A DNA stretch of 64,000 nucleotides from Epilithonimonas sp. JDS. GTDB taxonomy: Bacteria > Bacteroidota > Bacteroidia > Flavobacteriales > Weeksellaceae. The stretch spans positions 434,001-498,000 of the forward strand of contig NZ_JAJSAX010000002.1 in assembly GCF_021261315.1 (NCBI RefSeq). Reading direction: 5' to 3'. The position numbers were made by a program, and so were the translations under genes. Below are positions 36,311 through 46,698 of this stretch, piece after piece (the stretch's first letter is position 1; the number at the start of each line of letters is the position of its first letter). The notes under the pieces were generated by a model. The model saw nothing but the letters and a program-made list of their open reading frames with translations. It made no database searches and had not been told where the DNA came from.

Positions 36311-38398
36311 ATGTCAGACAGAAAATTGATTACGGCGGCATTGCCTTACGCAAACGGACCGGTTCATATAGGGCATTTGGCGGGAGTTTACATCCCGGCA
36401 GACGTCTATGCGAGATTCCAGAGAAGACTGGGAAAAGATGTCGCTTTCATTTGCGGAAGTGATGAACACGGTATTCCAATCACGATCCGTGCAAAAAAAG
36501 AAGGCGTGACGCCTCAGGACATCGTGGACAAATACCACGGTATTATCAAAAAATCCTTTGCAGATCTTGGAATTTCTTTTGATGAATATTCCAGAACGAC
36601 TTCTCCAAAACATTACGATGTGAGTCAGGATTTTTTCAAGACATTATATAATAAGGAGAAATTCACGGAAGAAGTTTCCGAACAATATTTTGACGAGCAA
36701 GCCAACGAGTTTTTGGCAGACCGTTACATTGTAGGAACCTGCCCAAATTGTGGCAACGTAAATGCTTACGGTGACCAATGTGAAAATTGCGGCTCTACCC
36801 TATCTCCATCTGAACTCATCAATCCGCATTCCATGTTGAGCGGTAATGTTCCGATCCTGAAAGAAACCAAAAACTGGTATCTGCCTCTGAATGACTACGA
36901 AACTTTCCTTAACCAATGGATCATAGAGGGTCATAAAGACGATTGGAAAACCAATGTTTACGGACAAGTCAAATCCTGGCTGAATGACGGTTTGAAACCA
37001 AGAGCGATGACGCGCGACCTCAACTGGGGTGTTCCTGTTCCTTTACCAAATGCAGAAGGAAAAGTGCTTTACGTTTGGTTTGATGCACCAATTGGTTATA
37101 TTTCTTTTACCCAAGAATGGGCAGAGAAAACCGGGAAAAGCTGGAAAGATTACTGGCAAAGTCCGGAATCTGATTTGATTCACTTCATCGGAAAAGACAA
37201 TATTGTTTTCCATTGCATTATTTTCCCAGCGATGATGAAGGCTCACGGCGATTACATTATGCCAACCAATGTTCCCGCTTTCGAATTTCTGAATCTTGAA
37301 AATGAAAAAATCTCAACTTCCCGCAACTGGGCAGTCTGGGCGCACGAATATGTAGAAGAATTTCCTGGACAACAGGATGTTTTGCGTTACGCATTGCTTT
37401 CTTCCGCTCCGGAAACTAAGGATAATAATTTCACTTGGAAAGATTTCCAAACGAAGAACAATTCTGAATTGGTAGGAATTTTCGGAAACTTTATTAACAG
37501 AGTTGTAGTTTTAATTCATAAATATTACGATGGTGTCATTCCAACCGGAAATGCAGACGCTGAAGAATTGGTTGAAATCAAAAGATCGGCCGCAGAAATT
37601 GCTCAGTACTTAGAAAACTTCGAATTCCGAAATTCTTTGACAGCTCTGATGAATCTGGCAAGATTTGGAAACCAGTATCTGCAAGTTGAAGAACCTTGGA
37701 AAACAATCAAGGATAATCCTGAAAAAGCAGCTCATTCATTATTTGTTGCTGCGCAGATTGCGGTGGCTTTGGCTCAGTTATCAGAACCATTTATGCCTTT
37801 CAGCTCTGAGAAATTGCTGACGATGTTTAATGTTGAAAAACTGAACTGGAATGACATTGAAACTAAAAATATCCTGATCGAAACCGGACATCAAATCAAT
37901 AAAGCATCTCTTCTTTTCTCAAAAATTGAAGATGCAACGATAGAATTTCAAATTCAAAAATTAGAGAATACGAAGGAGGAAAACAAAAAAGCAACTGCTC
38001 TTCAAACGGTTTCACAATCCGAAGGCGCAGAAGCAGAAGCTCAGATTCCTAAAATCCTGTTGCCGGAAAAAGATCAGATTCAATTTGATGATTTTACTAA
38101 AATCGATTTGAGAACTGCAACCATTCTGACAGCCGAAAAAGTAGAAAAAGCCGACAAGCTTCTGAAATTTACTGTGGATACCGGCGTTGATGTGAGAACA
38201 GTTGTTTCAGGTGTTGCAGAGAGTTTTAAACCAGAAGAATTGGTTGGAAAGCAGGTGATGATTTTATTGAATCTTGCACCAAGAAAAATCAGAGGGATAG
38301 AATCTCAGGGAATGTTCCTTCTTACTACAAAATCAGACGGAAAGTTGACTTTTGTGACGCCTGATGAAACGGTTGGGAATGGAATTGAGATTGGGTAA
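36311..38398 (+). CDS. metG: Methionyl-tRNA synthetase
   Basis: MetG charges tRNA-Met with methionine. HIGH is at residues 19-22, and the zinc-binding knuckle is Cys144-x2-Cys147 with Cys157-x2-Cys160. The KMSKS loop is present as KISTS at 333-337. A C-terminal EMAP/Trbp111-like tRNA-binding domain covers about 590-695 (IDLRTATILTAEKVEKADKL). At 695 aa it is the long, dimeric type. It is transcribed alone, divergently from susC, and ends in a strong terminator. Confidence 0.97.
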   Translation: MSDRKLITAALPYANGPVHIGHLAGVYIPADVYARFQRRLGKDVAFICGSDEHGIPITIRAKKEGVTPQDIVDKYHGIIKKSFADLGISFDEYSRTTSPKHYDVSQDFFKTLYNKEKFTEEVSEQYFDEQANEFLADRYIVGTCPNCGNVNAYGDQCENCGSTLSPSELINPHSMLSGNVPILKETKNWYLPLNDYETFLNQWIIEGHKDDWKTNVYGQVKSWLNDGLKPRAMTRDLNWGVPVPLPNAEGKVLYVWFDAPIGYISFTQEWAEKTGKSWKDYWQSPESDLIHFIGKDNIVFHCIIFPAMMKAHGDYIMPTNVPAFEFLNLENEKISTSRNWAVWAHEYVEEFPGQQDVLRYALLSSAPETKDNNFTWKDFQTKNNSELVGIFGNFINRVVVLIHKYYDGVIPTGNADAEELVEIKRSAAEIAQYLENFEFRNSLTALMNLARFGNQYLQVEEPWKTIKDNPEKAAHSLFVAAQIAVALAQLSEPFMPFSSEKLLTMFNVEKLNWNDIETKNILIETGHQINKASLLFSKIEDATIEFQIQKLENTKEENKKATALQTVSQSEGAEAEAQIPKILLPEKDQIQFDDFTKIDLRTATILTAEKVEKADKLLKFTVDTGVDVRTVVSGVAESFKPEELVGKQVMILLNLAPRKIRGIESQGMFLLTTKSDGKLTFVTPDETVGNGIEIG

Positions 38399-38422
38399 AA
38401 TTCATTAACAGAATATAAATCA

Positions 38423-38459
38423 AAAGAACCTGCAATTGATTTTGCAGGTTCTTTTTTTT
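38423..38459. terminator. Terminator of metG, shared with the convergent kelch gene
   Basis: A perfect 12-bp stem (AAAGAACCTGCA / TGCAGGTTCTTT) with an eight-base loop is followed by a T run on the plus strand. Confidence 0.85.
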
Positions 38460-38482
38460 ATTGAAAAATTAGAAAAGTTAGT

Positions 38483-41098
38483 TTATTCTTTGATGATTTT
38501 GAAGCTCTTAATTTCTTTATCTGACTCTACCTTCACGACATAATTACCCTTCATCAGATTTGTGACATTGATAGCCTTGCTACCCTTAGTCATAAAAACC
38601 TGTCTTCCATTAATATCATAAATAGTCACCGATTTTACATCATTATCAGTCTTAATATGTAAAATATCTTTGACCGGATTAGGATAGAGAGCTAAGGAAT
38701 TAATTTTAGTTTCCGCTGTAGCCAGAACCTCATTATCCAGATACATATATAGCTCACCATCGTGTAGTGTATCTGTAGATTCAAAATAAAGATCAGAACC
38801 ATACTGACCAATTGTATAAGCAACATTTTTATTAATAAGGCCAGCATTATTACGTGGATCATAATCACCAACCGCAGGATAATTACTGTAGGTCACCATT
38901 TTAATATCATTGATTGTTTTCGAAGTATTATAAGTTGTATTAAAATTGTTGACAAATGCCTGTAACTCTTGAGTAGTCCAGTAGAAACGTACTTTTTCGT
39001 CGGAGGTTTTAACACTGAAGATATAACTCTTGTTAAGATATGTTTTTCTTTTATTACCATCGACGTGTGTAAAATAAGGCAAGGACAAAGCGCGGGAATT
39101 AACCTTAATACAAGCACTGAAAGCACTTTGCTGATTCCCAATGATACTTGCAAACAGATTTCCTTTAAAATCATATAAAGCAGCGGTAGAGTTTGCGCCT
39201 TGCAGATTTACACCCAAATTACAAATCGGATTATAATTGGCATCTCCCAAATCATCATCATACAGACCAATTTGAAACACACCCACATCTGTGGAAACAG
39301 CTGCATTAAACCTCATCTTGGACCAGCTGTTGGATATATGCACAGATGGATACTCAAACCTTCTGCCCATTCCGAAAAACACACCATCCGGAACGTCAAC
39401 TACCAACTGATAATCAGCCACAAAAGGAATGTTAGAAAAATAATCAGCGCCGGCAAACTGGTTGGTTGCTGTATTATATTCTTTGATGACAGAACCCAGG
39501 TTAATATAAAGTTTGTTATTATACCCAAACAGTTTCAAAGATATTGCGCTTGCAGCACCTGCACCTACAGGAACATTTAGCGCTACAGTGCTCCAGCTGT
39601 TATTCATAAGAGAATATTTGTAAATGTTGGTATCATTTCCATTAAGAGCCAAATAGTAAACCTCATTTCCTATCTTAGTCAGGGCTCCATTATAGGTAGA
39701 CATCCCTACCGGCGCAGATGCTAAGGAAATCCAGGAATCGCTGGTCTGGTTATATTTTCTGACAGCAGAATTATTTTGTCCGCTATTCATACCACCAAAA
39801 GCATAAAGCTCATTATTGTAAACCAAAGTGTAGACATAGCCCAACCTTAGTGGGTAGTTATTTTTCTGAGTCCAGGTATTGGTCGTAAGATTGTATTCTG
39901 ACACTGCATTACTGTAAAGCTGTGAAGTATTGTAAGGATTGTATCCACCAACAAAATACATCTTATCATTTATAATGGCTGCATTCATTGGATTTTGACT
40001 GTGATATGAAGGAAAATCTGTCTTTTTACTCCAGCTATTTGAAGCCATATCATATTCAAAAATATCATTAGGAGAAATCCCCAATCCATCGAACCCATTT
40101 GCTACGTAGATTTTCCCGTTCTGATATACGCCTGCAGTTTGATACCGGTTGTCGCCCAATTTTTTTATGATTGTCCATTGGTTTGTAGCAGTATTGTATT
40201 TCCTTATCACACCACTGTAGGGTACTCCTGCACTACCTCCGCCACCATAAACATAGATTTCATTTCCAATGCTTGCCAGTGAAGGATTGTATGTAGCTCC
40301 TACACCAGTCTGATCTGCTTTTTCAGCCCAAGTATTGGATGCAGGCGTATATTCATACCATTTTGCATTAACTATCGGCGTAGAAGTCGTCACTCCCAGT
40401 CCGGCATATCCTTTACCATTCACAGCAGTTCCCACACCGTAGTGGATAGCCTTTGGCAAAGAAGCTTTCGGTGTCCAGACATCAGTCTGAGGATCATACT
40501 CGTAGAATGAAGCAGTAGAATTGGCAGCAGCCCCTCCTCCCATGTAGCCTTTGTTTCCTATACTGAAGGCAAAGAAACCTCTAATGTTAGCTACCGGTTT
40601 ATTAGCTTTTTTTGCAAAAGTCTTCGTGATGGTATCATAAGCCACCATCGCAGAAAGCTCATCAATATAATAAATAGTCGTTCCTATTACAAATCCACCA
40701 CCAACTCTTGAAAGTGCCACATTATTATCAAGCGGTGCAGAAGTCCAATTACCGGTCTGAACATCATAAATATAAATCCTACCTGTGTAGATAGTGTAAA
40801 ACTTTCCACCAACTTCAAACATTCCCTGAAAAGTTGGATTGGCGGTGTCATAAGAAAAGGATTTCAAAATGGTAAGCTGATCTGTCTGTGGATTATACTT
40901 CGCAAAATCCTTGCCTCCACCGATATTATCATAGCCACCAAAAATGTAGATCTCACTATTATAAGCCAGCATATTGGCGTCTCTTCTATTGGAAAAGTTA
41001 TTACCTAATGGAGCAAGTTTTGCCCATGATGTAATAGTCTGCGCCTGTATTGCTATCATTAGTAATGAAGCTGCAATAATTGATAATCTTAGTTTCAT
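38483..41098 (-). CDS. Secreted kelch-repeat protein with T9SS C-terminal sorting domain
   Basis: The signal peptide (MKLRLSIIAASLLMIAIQAQ) is followed by kelch-type beta-propeller repeats (about 30-560; blades such as IYIFGGYDNIGGGKDFAKYN, IYVYGGGGSAG, MYFVGGYNPYN and LYAFGGMNSG). A middle domain of unknown type (about 570-780) is followed by a T9SS type A sorting domain (about 795-871: LYPNPVKDILHIKT, VTIYDINGRQV, GNYVVKVE, KSFKIIKE). It is expected at the cell surface or released. The binding partner is unknown. At 871 aa it appears complete. Confidence 0.85.
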   Translation of the reverse strand: MKLRLSIIAASLLMIAIQAQTITSWAKLAPLGNNFSNRRDANMLAYNSEIYIFGGYDNIGGGKDFAKYNPQTDQLTILKSFSYDTANPTFQGMFEVGGKFYTIYTGRIYIYDVQTGNWTSAPLDNNVALSRVGGGFVIGTTIYYIDELSAMVAYDTITKTFAKKANKPVANIRGFFAFSIGNKGYMGGGAAANSTASFYEYDPQTDVWTPKASLPKAIHYGVGTAVNGKGYAGLGVTTSTPIVNAKWYEYTPASNTWAEKADQTGVGATYNPSLASIGNEIYVYGGGGSAGVPYSGVIRKYNTATNQWTIIKKLGDNRYQTAGVYQNGKIYVANGFDGLGISPNDIFEYDMASNSWSKKTDFPSYHSQNPMNAAIINDKMYFVGGYNPYNTSQLYSNAVSEYNLTTNTWTQKNNYPLRLGYVYTLVYNNELYAFGGMNSGQNNSAVRKYNQTSDSWISLASAPVGMSTYNGALTKIGNEVYYLALNGNDTNIYKYSLMNNSWSTVALNVPVGAGAASAISLKLFGYNNKLYINLGSVIKEYNTATNQFAGADYFSNIPFVADYQLVVDVPDGVFFGMGRRFEYPSVHISNSWSKMRFNAAVSTDVGVFQIGLYDDDLGDANYNPICNLGVNLQGANSTAALYDFKGNLFASIIGNQQSAFSACIKVNSRALSLPYFTHVDGNKRKTYLNKSYIFSVKTSDEKVRFYWTTQELQAFVNNFNTTYNTSKTINDIKMVTYSNYPAVGDYDPRNNAGLINKNVAYTIGQYGSDLYFESTDTLHDGELYMYLDNEVLATAETKINSLALYPNPVKDILHIKTDNDVKSVTIYDINGRQVFMTKGSKAINVTNLMKGNYVVKVESDKEIKSFKIIKE

Positions 41099-41138
41099 AA
41101 TAATTTATTTTTAATTAGAACAAAATTAAGTCAGCTGA

Positions 41139-41174
41139 AAACAAAAAAAAATACGCCAAAAGGAGTATTTTTTT
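41139..41174 (-). terminator. Terminator of the delta-60 repeat gene
   Basis: An AATAC / GTATT stem extended through CC / GG around an AAAA loop is flanked by an A run and a T run. The same 36 bases recur exactly at 42792-42827. Confidence 0.75.
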
Positions 41175-41294
41175 AAAGTGACATTAAAAATGTTTAATAA
41201 AAAATTTTACAAGATTCTCATGGTAATAAATCGAAACATACTTCAAAAACATTCAATTGATTTCTAAAGTGAAATTACATTATCAAAAAATATT

Positions 41295-42689
41295 TCAATC
41301 TTTAATGAATTGACTGCTCAGCAACTGTATTCCCTTGCCATCGTATAATATTAAAATATAATTACCTTTGGGTAACTTGCTCATATTAACTTTCGTAACT
41401 TCCTTAGTGGTTAGAACCTTTCTGCCACTCATGTCAAAGACCACTGCACTCTCAACATTTCTGGTCTTGTTCCAGATTTGCAAGATGTCTTTCACAGGGT
41501 TTGGATAGATAATCATATTATGTTTATCAACATCCTGCGCCGATAGCGTTCCCGCAGAAATCCTTGCAATTCGCGATCTATTGGTTGCATTGTAGGAAGA
41601 GAAATTTCCCGAAATCAAGATCTTGGAATCCGGCTGCACTGCAATAGATGCAATTACATCATTAGGTCCTGATCCAGTATTAAAAGTTGTATCAAGAGTT
41701 CCACCTGCATTCAGCCTGGCAAAATATTTCCTGGCAGTTCCATTGTAAGTTGTCAGATTTCCACCAGCCAGGATTTTACCGTCAGCTTGTAAAACTATGT
41801 CGCTAATATGCCAATCTGCGCCTGTACCTTGGTTGAAAGTTGCATCTAAACTTCCATTAGCTTGTAGTCTCGCAATCCTGTTAGCGGTTATATTATTATA
41901 ATTTTTAAACTGCCCGCCAATTAATATTTTACCATCGGGTTGCAGCGCAACAGCATAAATATCAGCGTCTGCTCCATTTCCCGGATCAAAACTCACATCC
42001 AATGTTCCATCAGCATTGAGTCTGGCAATACGTTTTCTTGAGATTCCATTGTAAGTGGTAAAACCATAACTTGTCACAATGACCTTTCCGTCCGGTTGCA
42101 AAACCATATTATCTATACTACCATTTGCCCCGGTACCTGTGTCAAAAGAAGAATCCAAACTTCCGTCTGCATTAAGCTTCGCAATATATCTTCTAACCGC
42201 ACTCCCAAAAGTCACGAAATTACCACCTATTAAAATTTTTCCGTCAGGCTGCAACACAAGAGAATAAACAACATTTCCCGGTCCTGCTCCAGGATTGAAG
42301 GTAGTATCTAAAGTTCCATCCGCATTAATTCTTGCCACTCTATTGATTGCTGTTCCATTATAAGTCGTGAAGTTTCCTGCAATGAGAATTTTACCATTGG
42401 ATTGCAAAGCCATATCATAGATAGAAGCATTTGCTCCAAAACCTGGGTCAAATGAAGTATCAAGGCTTCCATTGGCATTAAGTCGGGCGATGCGATTTCT
42501 GGAAACATTATTATACGACGCAAAATAGTAGCCGGAAACTAAGATTTTTCCGTCAGGCTGAACAATGATATCATCAGCATTACCACTAAGTCCTGTTCCG
42601 GTATTACTAAATGTCGTATCCAACATGCCAGCTTGCGCAGATAAACCTATAGTAACAAAACCGTAAAAAAGAAGTAAAATTTTTTTCAT
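41295..42689 (-). CDS. Secreted delta-60 repeat protein with T9SS C-terminal sorting domain
   Basis: Starting at 42689 gives a proper signal peptide (MKKILLLFYGFVTIGLSAQ); the frame extends 41 codons upstream without a signal. Seven delta-60 repeats of about 50 residues follow, each with the pattern LQPDGKILIGG ... RIARLNADGSLDTSF. The last 75 residues form a T9SS type A sorting domain (IIYPNPVKDILQIW, AVVFDMSGRKVLTTKE, LPKGNYILILYDG). The protein is expected to be exported to the surface; the repeats probably form a beta-propeller with unknown ligand. It lies between two identical terminators. Confidence 0.88.
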   Translation of the reverse strand: MKKILLLFYGFVTIGLSAQAGMLDTTFSNTGTGLSGNADDIIVQPDGKILVSGYYFASYNNVSRNRIARLNANGSLDTSFDPGFGANASIYDMALQSNGKILIAGNFTTYNGTAINRVARINADGTLDTTFNPGAGPGNVVYSLVLQPDGKILIGGNFVTFGSAVRRYIAKLNADGSLDSSFDTGTGANGSIDNMVLQPDGKVIVTSYGFTTYNGISRKRIARLNADGTLDVSFDPGNGADADIYAVALQPDGKILIGGQFKNYNNITANRIARLQANGSLDATFNQGTGADWHISDIVLQADGKILAGGNLTTYNGTARKYFARLNAGGTLDTTFNTGSGPNDVIASIAVQPDSKILISGNFSSYNATNRSRIARISAGTLSAQDVDKHNMIIYPNPVKDILQIWNKTRNVESAVVFDMSGRKVLTTKEVTKVNMSKLPKGNYILILYDGKGIQLLSSQFIKD

Positions 42690-42791
42690 GATCGAAATAT
42701 TAAAAAATGAAGGAAAAATTAATGGACAGTAAGTTTTAAAAAAGATTCGGAATCTGAAATTTACCATTTTGCACAAAGCTATATCGTTTCT

Positions 42792-42827
42792 AAACAAAAA
42801 AAAATACGCCAAAAGGAGTATTTTTTT
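42792..42827 (-). terminator. Terminator of the LuxR-type regulator gene
   Basis: These 36 bases are identical to the terminator at 41139-41174 (core ATACGCCAAAAGGAGTAT with an A run before and a T run after), 25 bp past the regulator's stop codon. Confidence 0.75.
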
Positions 42828-42851
42828 TGAAAAATTTGATGAGAAAAGAAA

Positions 42852-43616
42852 CTAAATTATTCCTTGCTGAAAACAATTTTTGATCAGCTGTGCGGTATTG
42901 CTGCATCCTGCTTTATCAAGGATATTACTCCGGTGTTTTTTAACTGTCAGAGGACTGATGGAAAGTTTATCACTGATGAGATCTGTACTGGCACCATCGC
43001 TTATGAGTTTGATAATATCGATCTCGCGTCTGGAGAATTCGATCTTATTTTGACCATCGTCATCCAGACTGATATTCATAAAAGAAGGCTCACCATTGAG
43101 GCCAATTAATGAAATCTTATAAGTATTACGATCACTCAGATGATCGATATGGGTATGAATATTCAGGGATTTTCCATAGCCTCCATTTTCATCCATCGTC
43201 AGCATCAGAGCCTGATGATTGAACAATCCGAATTTCCCATTTTTCAATTTGGATCTAAAACAATAACTTATTTTATAAGTCAGAAGTTTTTCCCGATTGA
43301 TTGTATCAGAAAAAAATTTAGTTAAAAAAGCTTCCGCACGTACAACAAAATCAACATCATCCGGATGCATCGCTTTTAACACGTCGTCAAATGTTGCCTT
43401 TCTATCTTCGAAATCATGAATATCATAAATAGAATCACTCACATTGGAAATTGACATATCAAAAAAATCAATAATGTAATAATAAAAAGGACCACTGTTC
43501 ATAATTGAATTAGTCAACTCATCAAACTTAATCCTGTTATTAGCTGAAAACTTCTTAGGCTTGGCAACCGACCACACTTCATGAAGATTTTCTAAATTTT
43601 TTAGAGTTTCTTTCAT
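42852..43616 (-). CDS. LuxR-type HTH transcriptional regulator with an N-terminal PAS-like region
   Basis: The C-terminal 60 residues form a LuxR/GerE helix-turn-helix (FSRREIDIIKLISDGASTDL, then KLSISPLTVKKHRSNILDKA). The preceding 190 residues look like a PAS-type sensor fold (FYYYIIDFFDMSISNVSDSI, then YDIHDFEDRKATFDDVLKAM, HPDDVDFVVRAEAF), as in a family of flavobacterial LuxR regulators. No receiver domain is present, so it is not a classic response regulator. It is transcribed alone, upstream of the delta-60 gene; its targets are unknown. Confidence 0.82.
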   Translation of the reverse strand: MKETLKNLENLHEVWSVAKPKKFSANNRIKFDELTNSIMNSGPFYYYIIDFFDMSISNVSDSIYDIHDFEDRKATFDDVLKAMHPDDVDFVVRAEAFLTKFFSDTINREKLLTYKISYCFRSKLKNGKFGLFNHQALMLTMDENGGYGKSLNIHTHIDHLSDRNTYKISLIGLNGEPSFMNISLDDDGQNKIEFSRREIDIIKLISDGASTDLISDKLSISPLTVKKHRSNILDKAGCSNTAQLIKNCFQQGII

Positions 43617-43786
43617 AATTTTAGTTTAAAGTAAATATAATATAAATTACATTATAATTCAAAATAATTAATTTTATCCACTTAATAATCTTTTTTATTC
43701 CTAAAAACAACACAATATGATAACATAAAACACTTATTATAACTTAAACGATAATTTAATATTTGATAATTATTATGACTTAAACT

Positions 43787-43831
43787 ATAAAAAGTAAAGC
43801 CCCGCTTTGAAAAACAAAACGAGACTTTACG
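43787..43831 (-). terminator. Terminator of the efflux MFS gene
   Basis: GTAAAG / CTTTAC with inner pairs (CG / CG and TTTG / CAAA) forms an imperfect long hairpin followed on the minus strand by TTTTTATAG. It lies 19 bp after the MFS stop. Confidence 0.6.
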
Positions 43832-43849
43832 GGTAAAAACAAGGTTTCT

Positions 43850-45439
43850 TTATAAGGCCGGACCGGTGGCGCCTTTGAGGTCTTCTTCTAATTTCTTTCT
43901 TTCACGGGCTCTGCGTCTGGCGATGACTGACTTCCCGTTAAGAATTCTGATGACTTTTAAATATTCTGTACGTTTTCCGAAATGATGGGTAATTACATAC
44001 AGCATTACTCCGAAACTGGCAACGATAATATAGCCAAATATCTTTTTGTTGGCGGAGATGATGGCGTTGAGCTGAATGGTTTTCATATTGGTGGCAACCG
44101 TTTGTGGCGTGATGGTCATTCCGTCCATATAGACTGCCAAATCTCCTAAACTGACGATTTGAAACTGATACTGAAACCACGAAAACAGGGCTGAGAAAAA
44201 TCCTACCGCGAGGAAGGTTCGCCATACCAAAACCAATCCGATGGCCGCCAGCATTTCGTTGAGTTCCAATTTGTCTAACGTGTAATACCAAACCGAGATA
44301 AAGAGCGAACACATTCCGTAGCCTTTAAGGAACATCGGTAAGTACCAGCTTTCATAATTAAATTCCAATACCATTGAAAAGTACATTATAATCGCATAAG
44401 CCGTCATTGATGCGAAGCCTGAAAAGATGAACATTTTGAGCGGTCTTTCTTTTTTAAACCAAAATACTGCGATGACTCCGGCTAAAAATAATCCGGGAGT
44501 CATCATCACATTCAGTTTGGCATTCGTCAGTTGGTCGTAGCCCAAAACTCCGACAGAATAGATGTTTTGAAGCGATGTTGTTCCCAAAAACATTCCCAGC
44601 CACAGGAGCATAAACAGTCCGTTCAGCACATTGCTTTTGGTGAAAATATGAAATGAAATATACGGTCTCTTCAAAGTTAACTGACGGATGGCCAACAAAG
44701 CGAAACTCACAAATGCGGCAATGCTGGCGTTAATGATATTTTTTGAATTGAGCCAATCCTGCTGTTTTCCAAACGAAAATACGTATGCCGAAAACATAAA
44801 CGTTGAGACAAACAAAATGATACTGAGCCAATCGATGTAGTGCAACGGAACTTTTAAGGCAAAATATCTGTCGTGCATCAAAATCCAACATAACAATGCC
44901 AAGACAAAACATAAAACAGCCGCCAAAATAAAGAACTGCTGGAAGTTGTACAGTATTGAAACTTCTACCGCATAATACGCTGAGACCTGATTTAATATCA
45001 AAACAAATGTGTAGAAAACGCCGTAAAAAATCCCACGTCCGCCCAGCATTGCCATTAACGGAAGGAATAATTCGATGGTAATCATCATTTTTAAAAATCC
45101 GATAACCAAAGAGGTCATCACAATAACCATCGGTTCGAAAGTGGTCGAGTTAACATAACTTAACAATCCTAAAAGCACCAATAACATCACCAATTTATCA
45201 CGGACTTTGAACCGCATTTTCATTCTTAAAACCACAGGCATACACGCTCCCATCCCAATGGTGGTGGCATAGTTTGCCCACAGAAAATATTCCTGCATCA
45301 CGCCGGTTCCGCCCACCATAAAACTGATGTTTCCGGTGTAAACGCCTCCCAAAGGCATTACCACGATAAGCAGTAAAACCATCATTAGAAGCTGTACGGG
45401 TTTCGGAACCCAATCGTTGAAAAGACCTTTGTTGTACAT
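43850..45439 (-). CDS. EmrB-like MFS efflux transporter (DHA2 type)
   Basis: A 529-aa inner-membrane protein with about 14 predicted helices, consistent with DHA2 drug:proton antiporters. It follows HlyD/EmrA and TolC genes, so the three should form an EmrAB-TolC-like tripartite pump. The C-terminus is basic and cytoplasmic (VIARRRARERKKLEEDLKG). Motif C is degenerate, and substrates cannot be predicted. It starts 125 bp after the adaptor gene. Confidence 0.85.
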   Translation of the reverse strand: MYNKGLFNDWVPKPVQLLMMVLLLIVVMPLGGVYTGNISFMVGGTGVMQEYFLWANYATTIGMGACMPVVLRMKMRFKVRDKLVMLLVLLGLLSYVNSTTFEPMVIVMTSLVIGFLKMMITIELFLPLMAMLGGRGIFYGVFYTFVLILNQVSAYYAVEVSILYNFQQFFILAAVLCFVLALLCWILMHDRYFALKVPLHYIDWLSIILFVSTFMFSAYVFSFGKQQDWLNSKNIINASIAAFVSFALLAIRQLTLKRPYISFHIFTKSNVLNGLFMLLWLGMFLGTTSLQNIYSVGVLGYDQLTNAKLNVMMTPGLFLAGVIAVFWFKKERPLKMFIFSGFASMTAYAIIMYFSMVLEFNYESWYLPMFLKGYGMCSLFISVWYYTLDKLELNEMLAAIGLVLVWRTFLAVGFFSALFSWFQYQFQIVSLGDLAVYMDGMTITPQTVATNMKTIQLNAIISANKKIFGYIIVASFGVMLYVITHHFGKRTEYLKVIRILNGKSVIARRRARERKKLEEDLKGATGPAL

Positions 45440-45564
45440 AATTTTAGGTTTGTAAGAGCCAAGGTGTTGGAAGTCCTTAATAATTAAATCATTGATTACT
45501 AAAACTTTCTCTTTAAAAACAAAATCGTTTTACTTCGACCGCACTACTTTTTACTTGATTCTTT

Positions 45565-46698
45565 TTACTTTTTACTTGCTACGCTCACATTCATATTCAT
45601 CCCCGCGCTCAGTTTCGCCACATCTTCTTTTTTGTTGGCGTCTGTAAACTCGATTCTTACGGGAATTCTCTGCTGTACTTTGATGAAGTTACCTGTTGAG
45701 TTGTCTGTAGGTACACTTGAATATCTTGAACCTGTTGCTGCAGAAACTGCGGTTACGACACCTTCAAACTGTTTTCCGCCTAATGCATCGGCAGTCATCA
45801 TTAGTTTTTCACCGATTTTAATATTTGGCATCTGGCTTTCAAGAAAATTGGCAGTCACCCATTTTTGATTGTTTAAAACGATAGTGGCAACTTGCTGTCC
45901 GGGTTGAATTAACTGTCCTTCAGAAATCGTTCTTCTTCCCATCACACCGTCGTAAGGCGCAGTGATAACAGTATAAGAAAGATTGATTTTGGCCATATCC
46001 AATGCAGCTTTTGTTCTTTTAATTTCCGCATCATTGATTCCTAATTTACTTTTCACTTCGGTTGTCGAAAGGTTGGCCGACTGTTTCTGATTGACCAACG
46101 TTTCATAGGCTGCCTTTTGCGCATCATACTCTGTTTTAGCCTGGTCAAATTGCTGTCTCGTCACCGCTTCTGCCGCCAAAAGGTTTTTGTATCGGCCTAA
46201 ATTCTGTTCGGCGTTCCACAATCTTGCTTTTGCACCAGCGATGTTGGATTCCATCACGCTGACGTTGTTGGAAACGGTATTGATTGAAGAACCTGTAGCC
46301 GAACGTTGAGCCAATGCGTTTTGATATGCCGCTTCCGCCTGCCCGAGTTGCGTGATGATTTCACGGTCATCCAAAATGGCCAATGTATCGCCTTTTTTCA
46401 CCTGCTGATGTTCGATGAATTTTATTTCTTTAATATAAGCCGAAACTCTGGTGTTGATTGGATTGATAAATTCTTCCACCTGGGCCGCTTCCGTGTAGGT
46501 TTTGTCGCCGATGTGAAAGTACTGACGAATCAGCCAAAACAATCCGAAACCTATTACTGCAAAAACGATAACGTTTGAAATGATGGCTCTGATTTTATTT
46601 TTCCTGTTTTGTTTTTTCTTGGCTTCAGCACTTGAAACCACAGGTTTTACCGGCCCTTGTGGTTGTGTATTTTGAGTATTTTGTTCCTTGTTTTCCAT
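45565..46698 (-). CDS. HlyD/EmrA family membrane-fusion protein
   Basis: The adaptor has a cytoplasmic tail, one transmembrane helix (IRAIISNVIVFAVIGFGLFW, about 36-56), a split barrel-sandwich (AQVEEFINPINTRVSAYIKE and LSYTVITAPYDGVMG), a coiled-coil hairpin (about 115-215) and a beta-barrel (QKWVTANFLESQMPNIKIGE). The 377-aa length is normal for EmrA. It links the MFS pump to TolC. The upstream gap of 355 bp contains repeats rather than genes. Confidence 0.9.
   Translation of the reverse strand: MENKEQNTQNTQPQGPVKPVVSSAEAKKKQNRKNKIRAIISNVIVFAVIGFGLFWLIRQYFHIGDKTYTEAAQVEEFINPINTRVSAYIKEIKFIEHQQVKKGDTLAILDDREIITQLGQAEAAYQNALAQRSATGSSINTVSNNVSVMESNIAGAKARLWNAEQNLGRYKNLLAAEAVTRQQFDQAKTEYDAQKAAYETLVNQKQSANLSTTEVKSKLGINDAEIKRTKAALDMAKINLSYTVITAPYDGVMGRRTISEGQLIQPGQQVATIVLNNQKWVTANFLESQMPNIKIGEKLMMTADALGGKQFEGVVTAVSAATGSRYSSVPTDNSTGNFIKVQQRIPVRIEFTDANKKEDVAKLSAGMNMNVSVASKK

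Noticed and set aside
42690-42812. N-terminal extension of the delta-60 protein
   Set aside because: The extra 41 codons cross the upstream terminator and remove the signal peptide; the ATG at 42689 is better.
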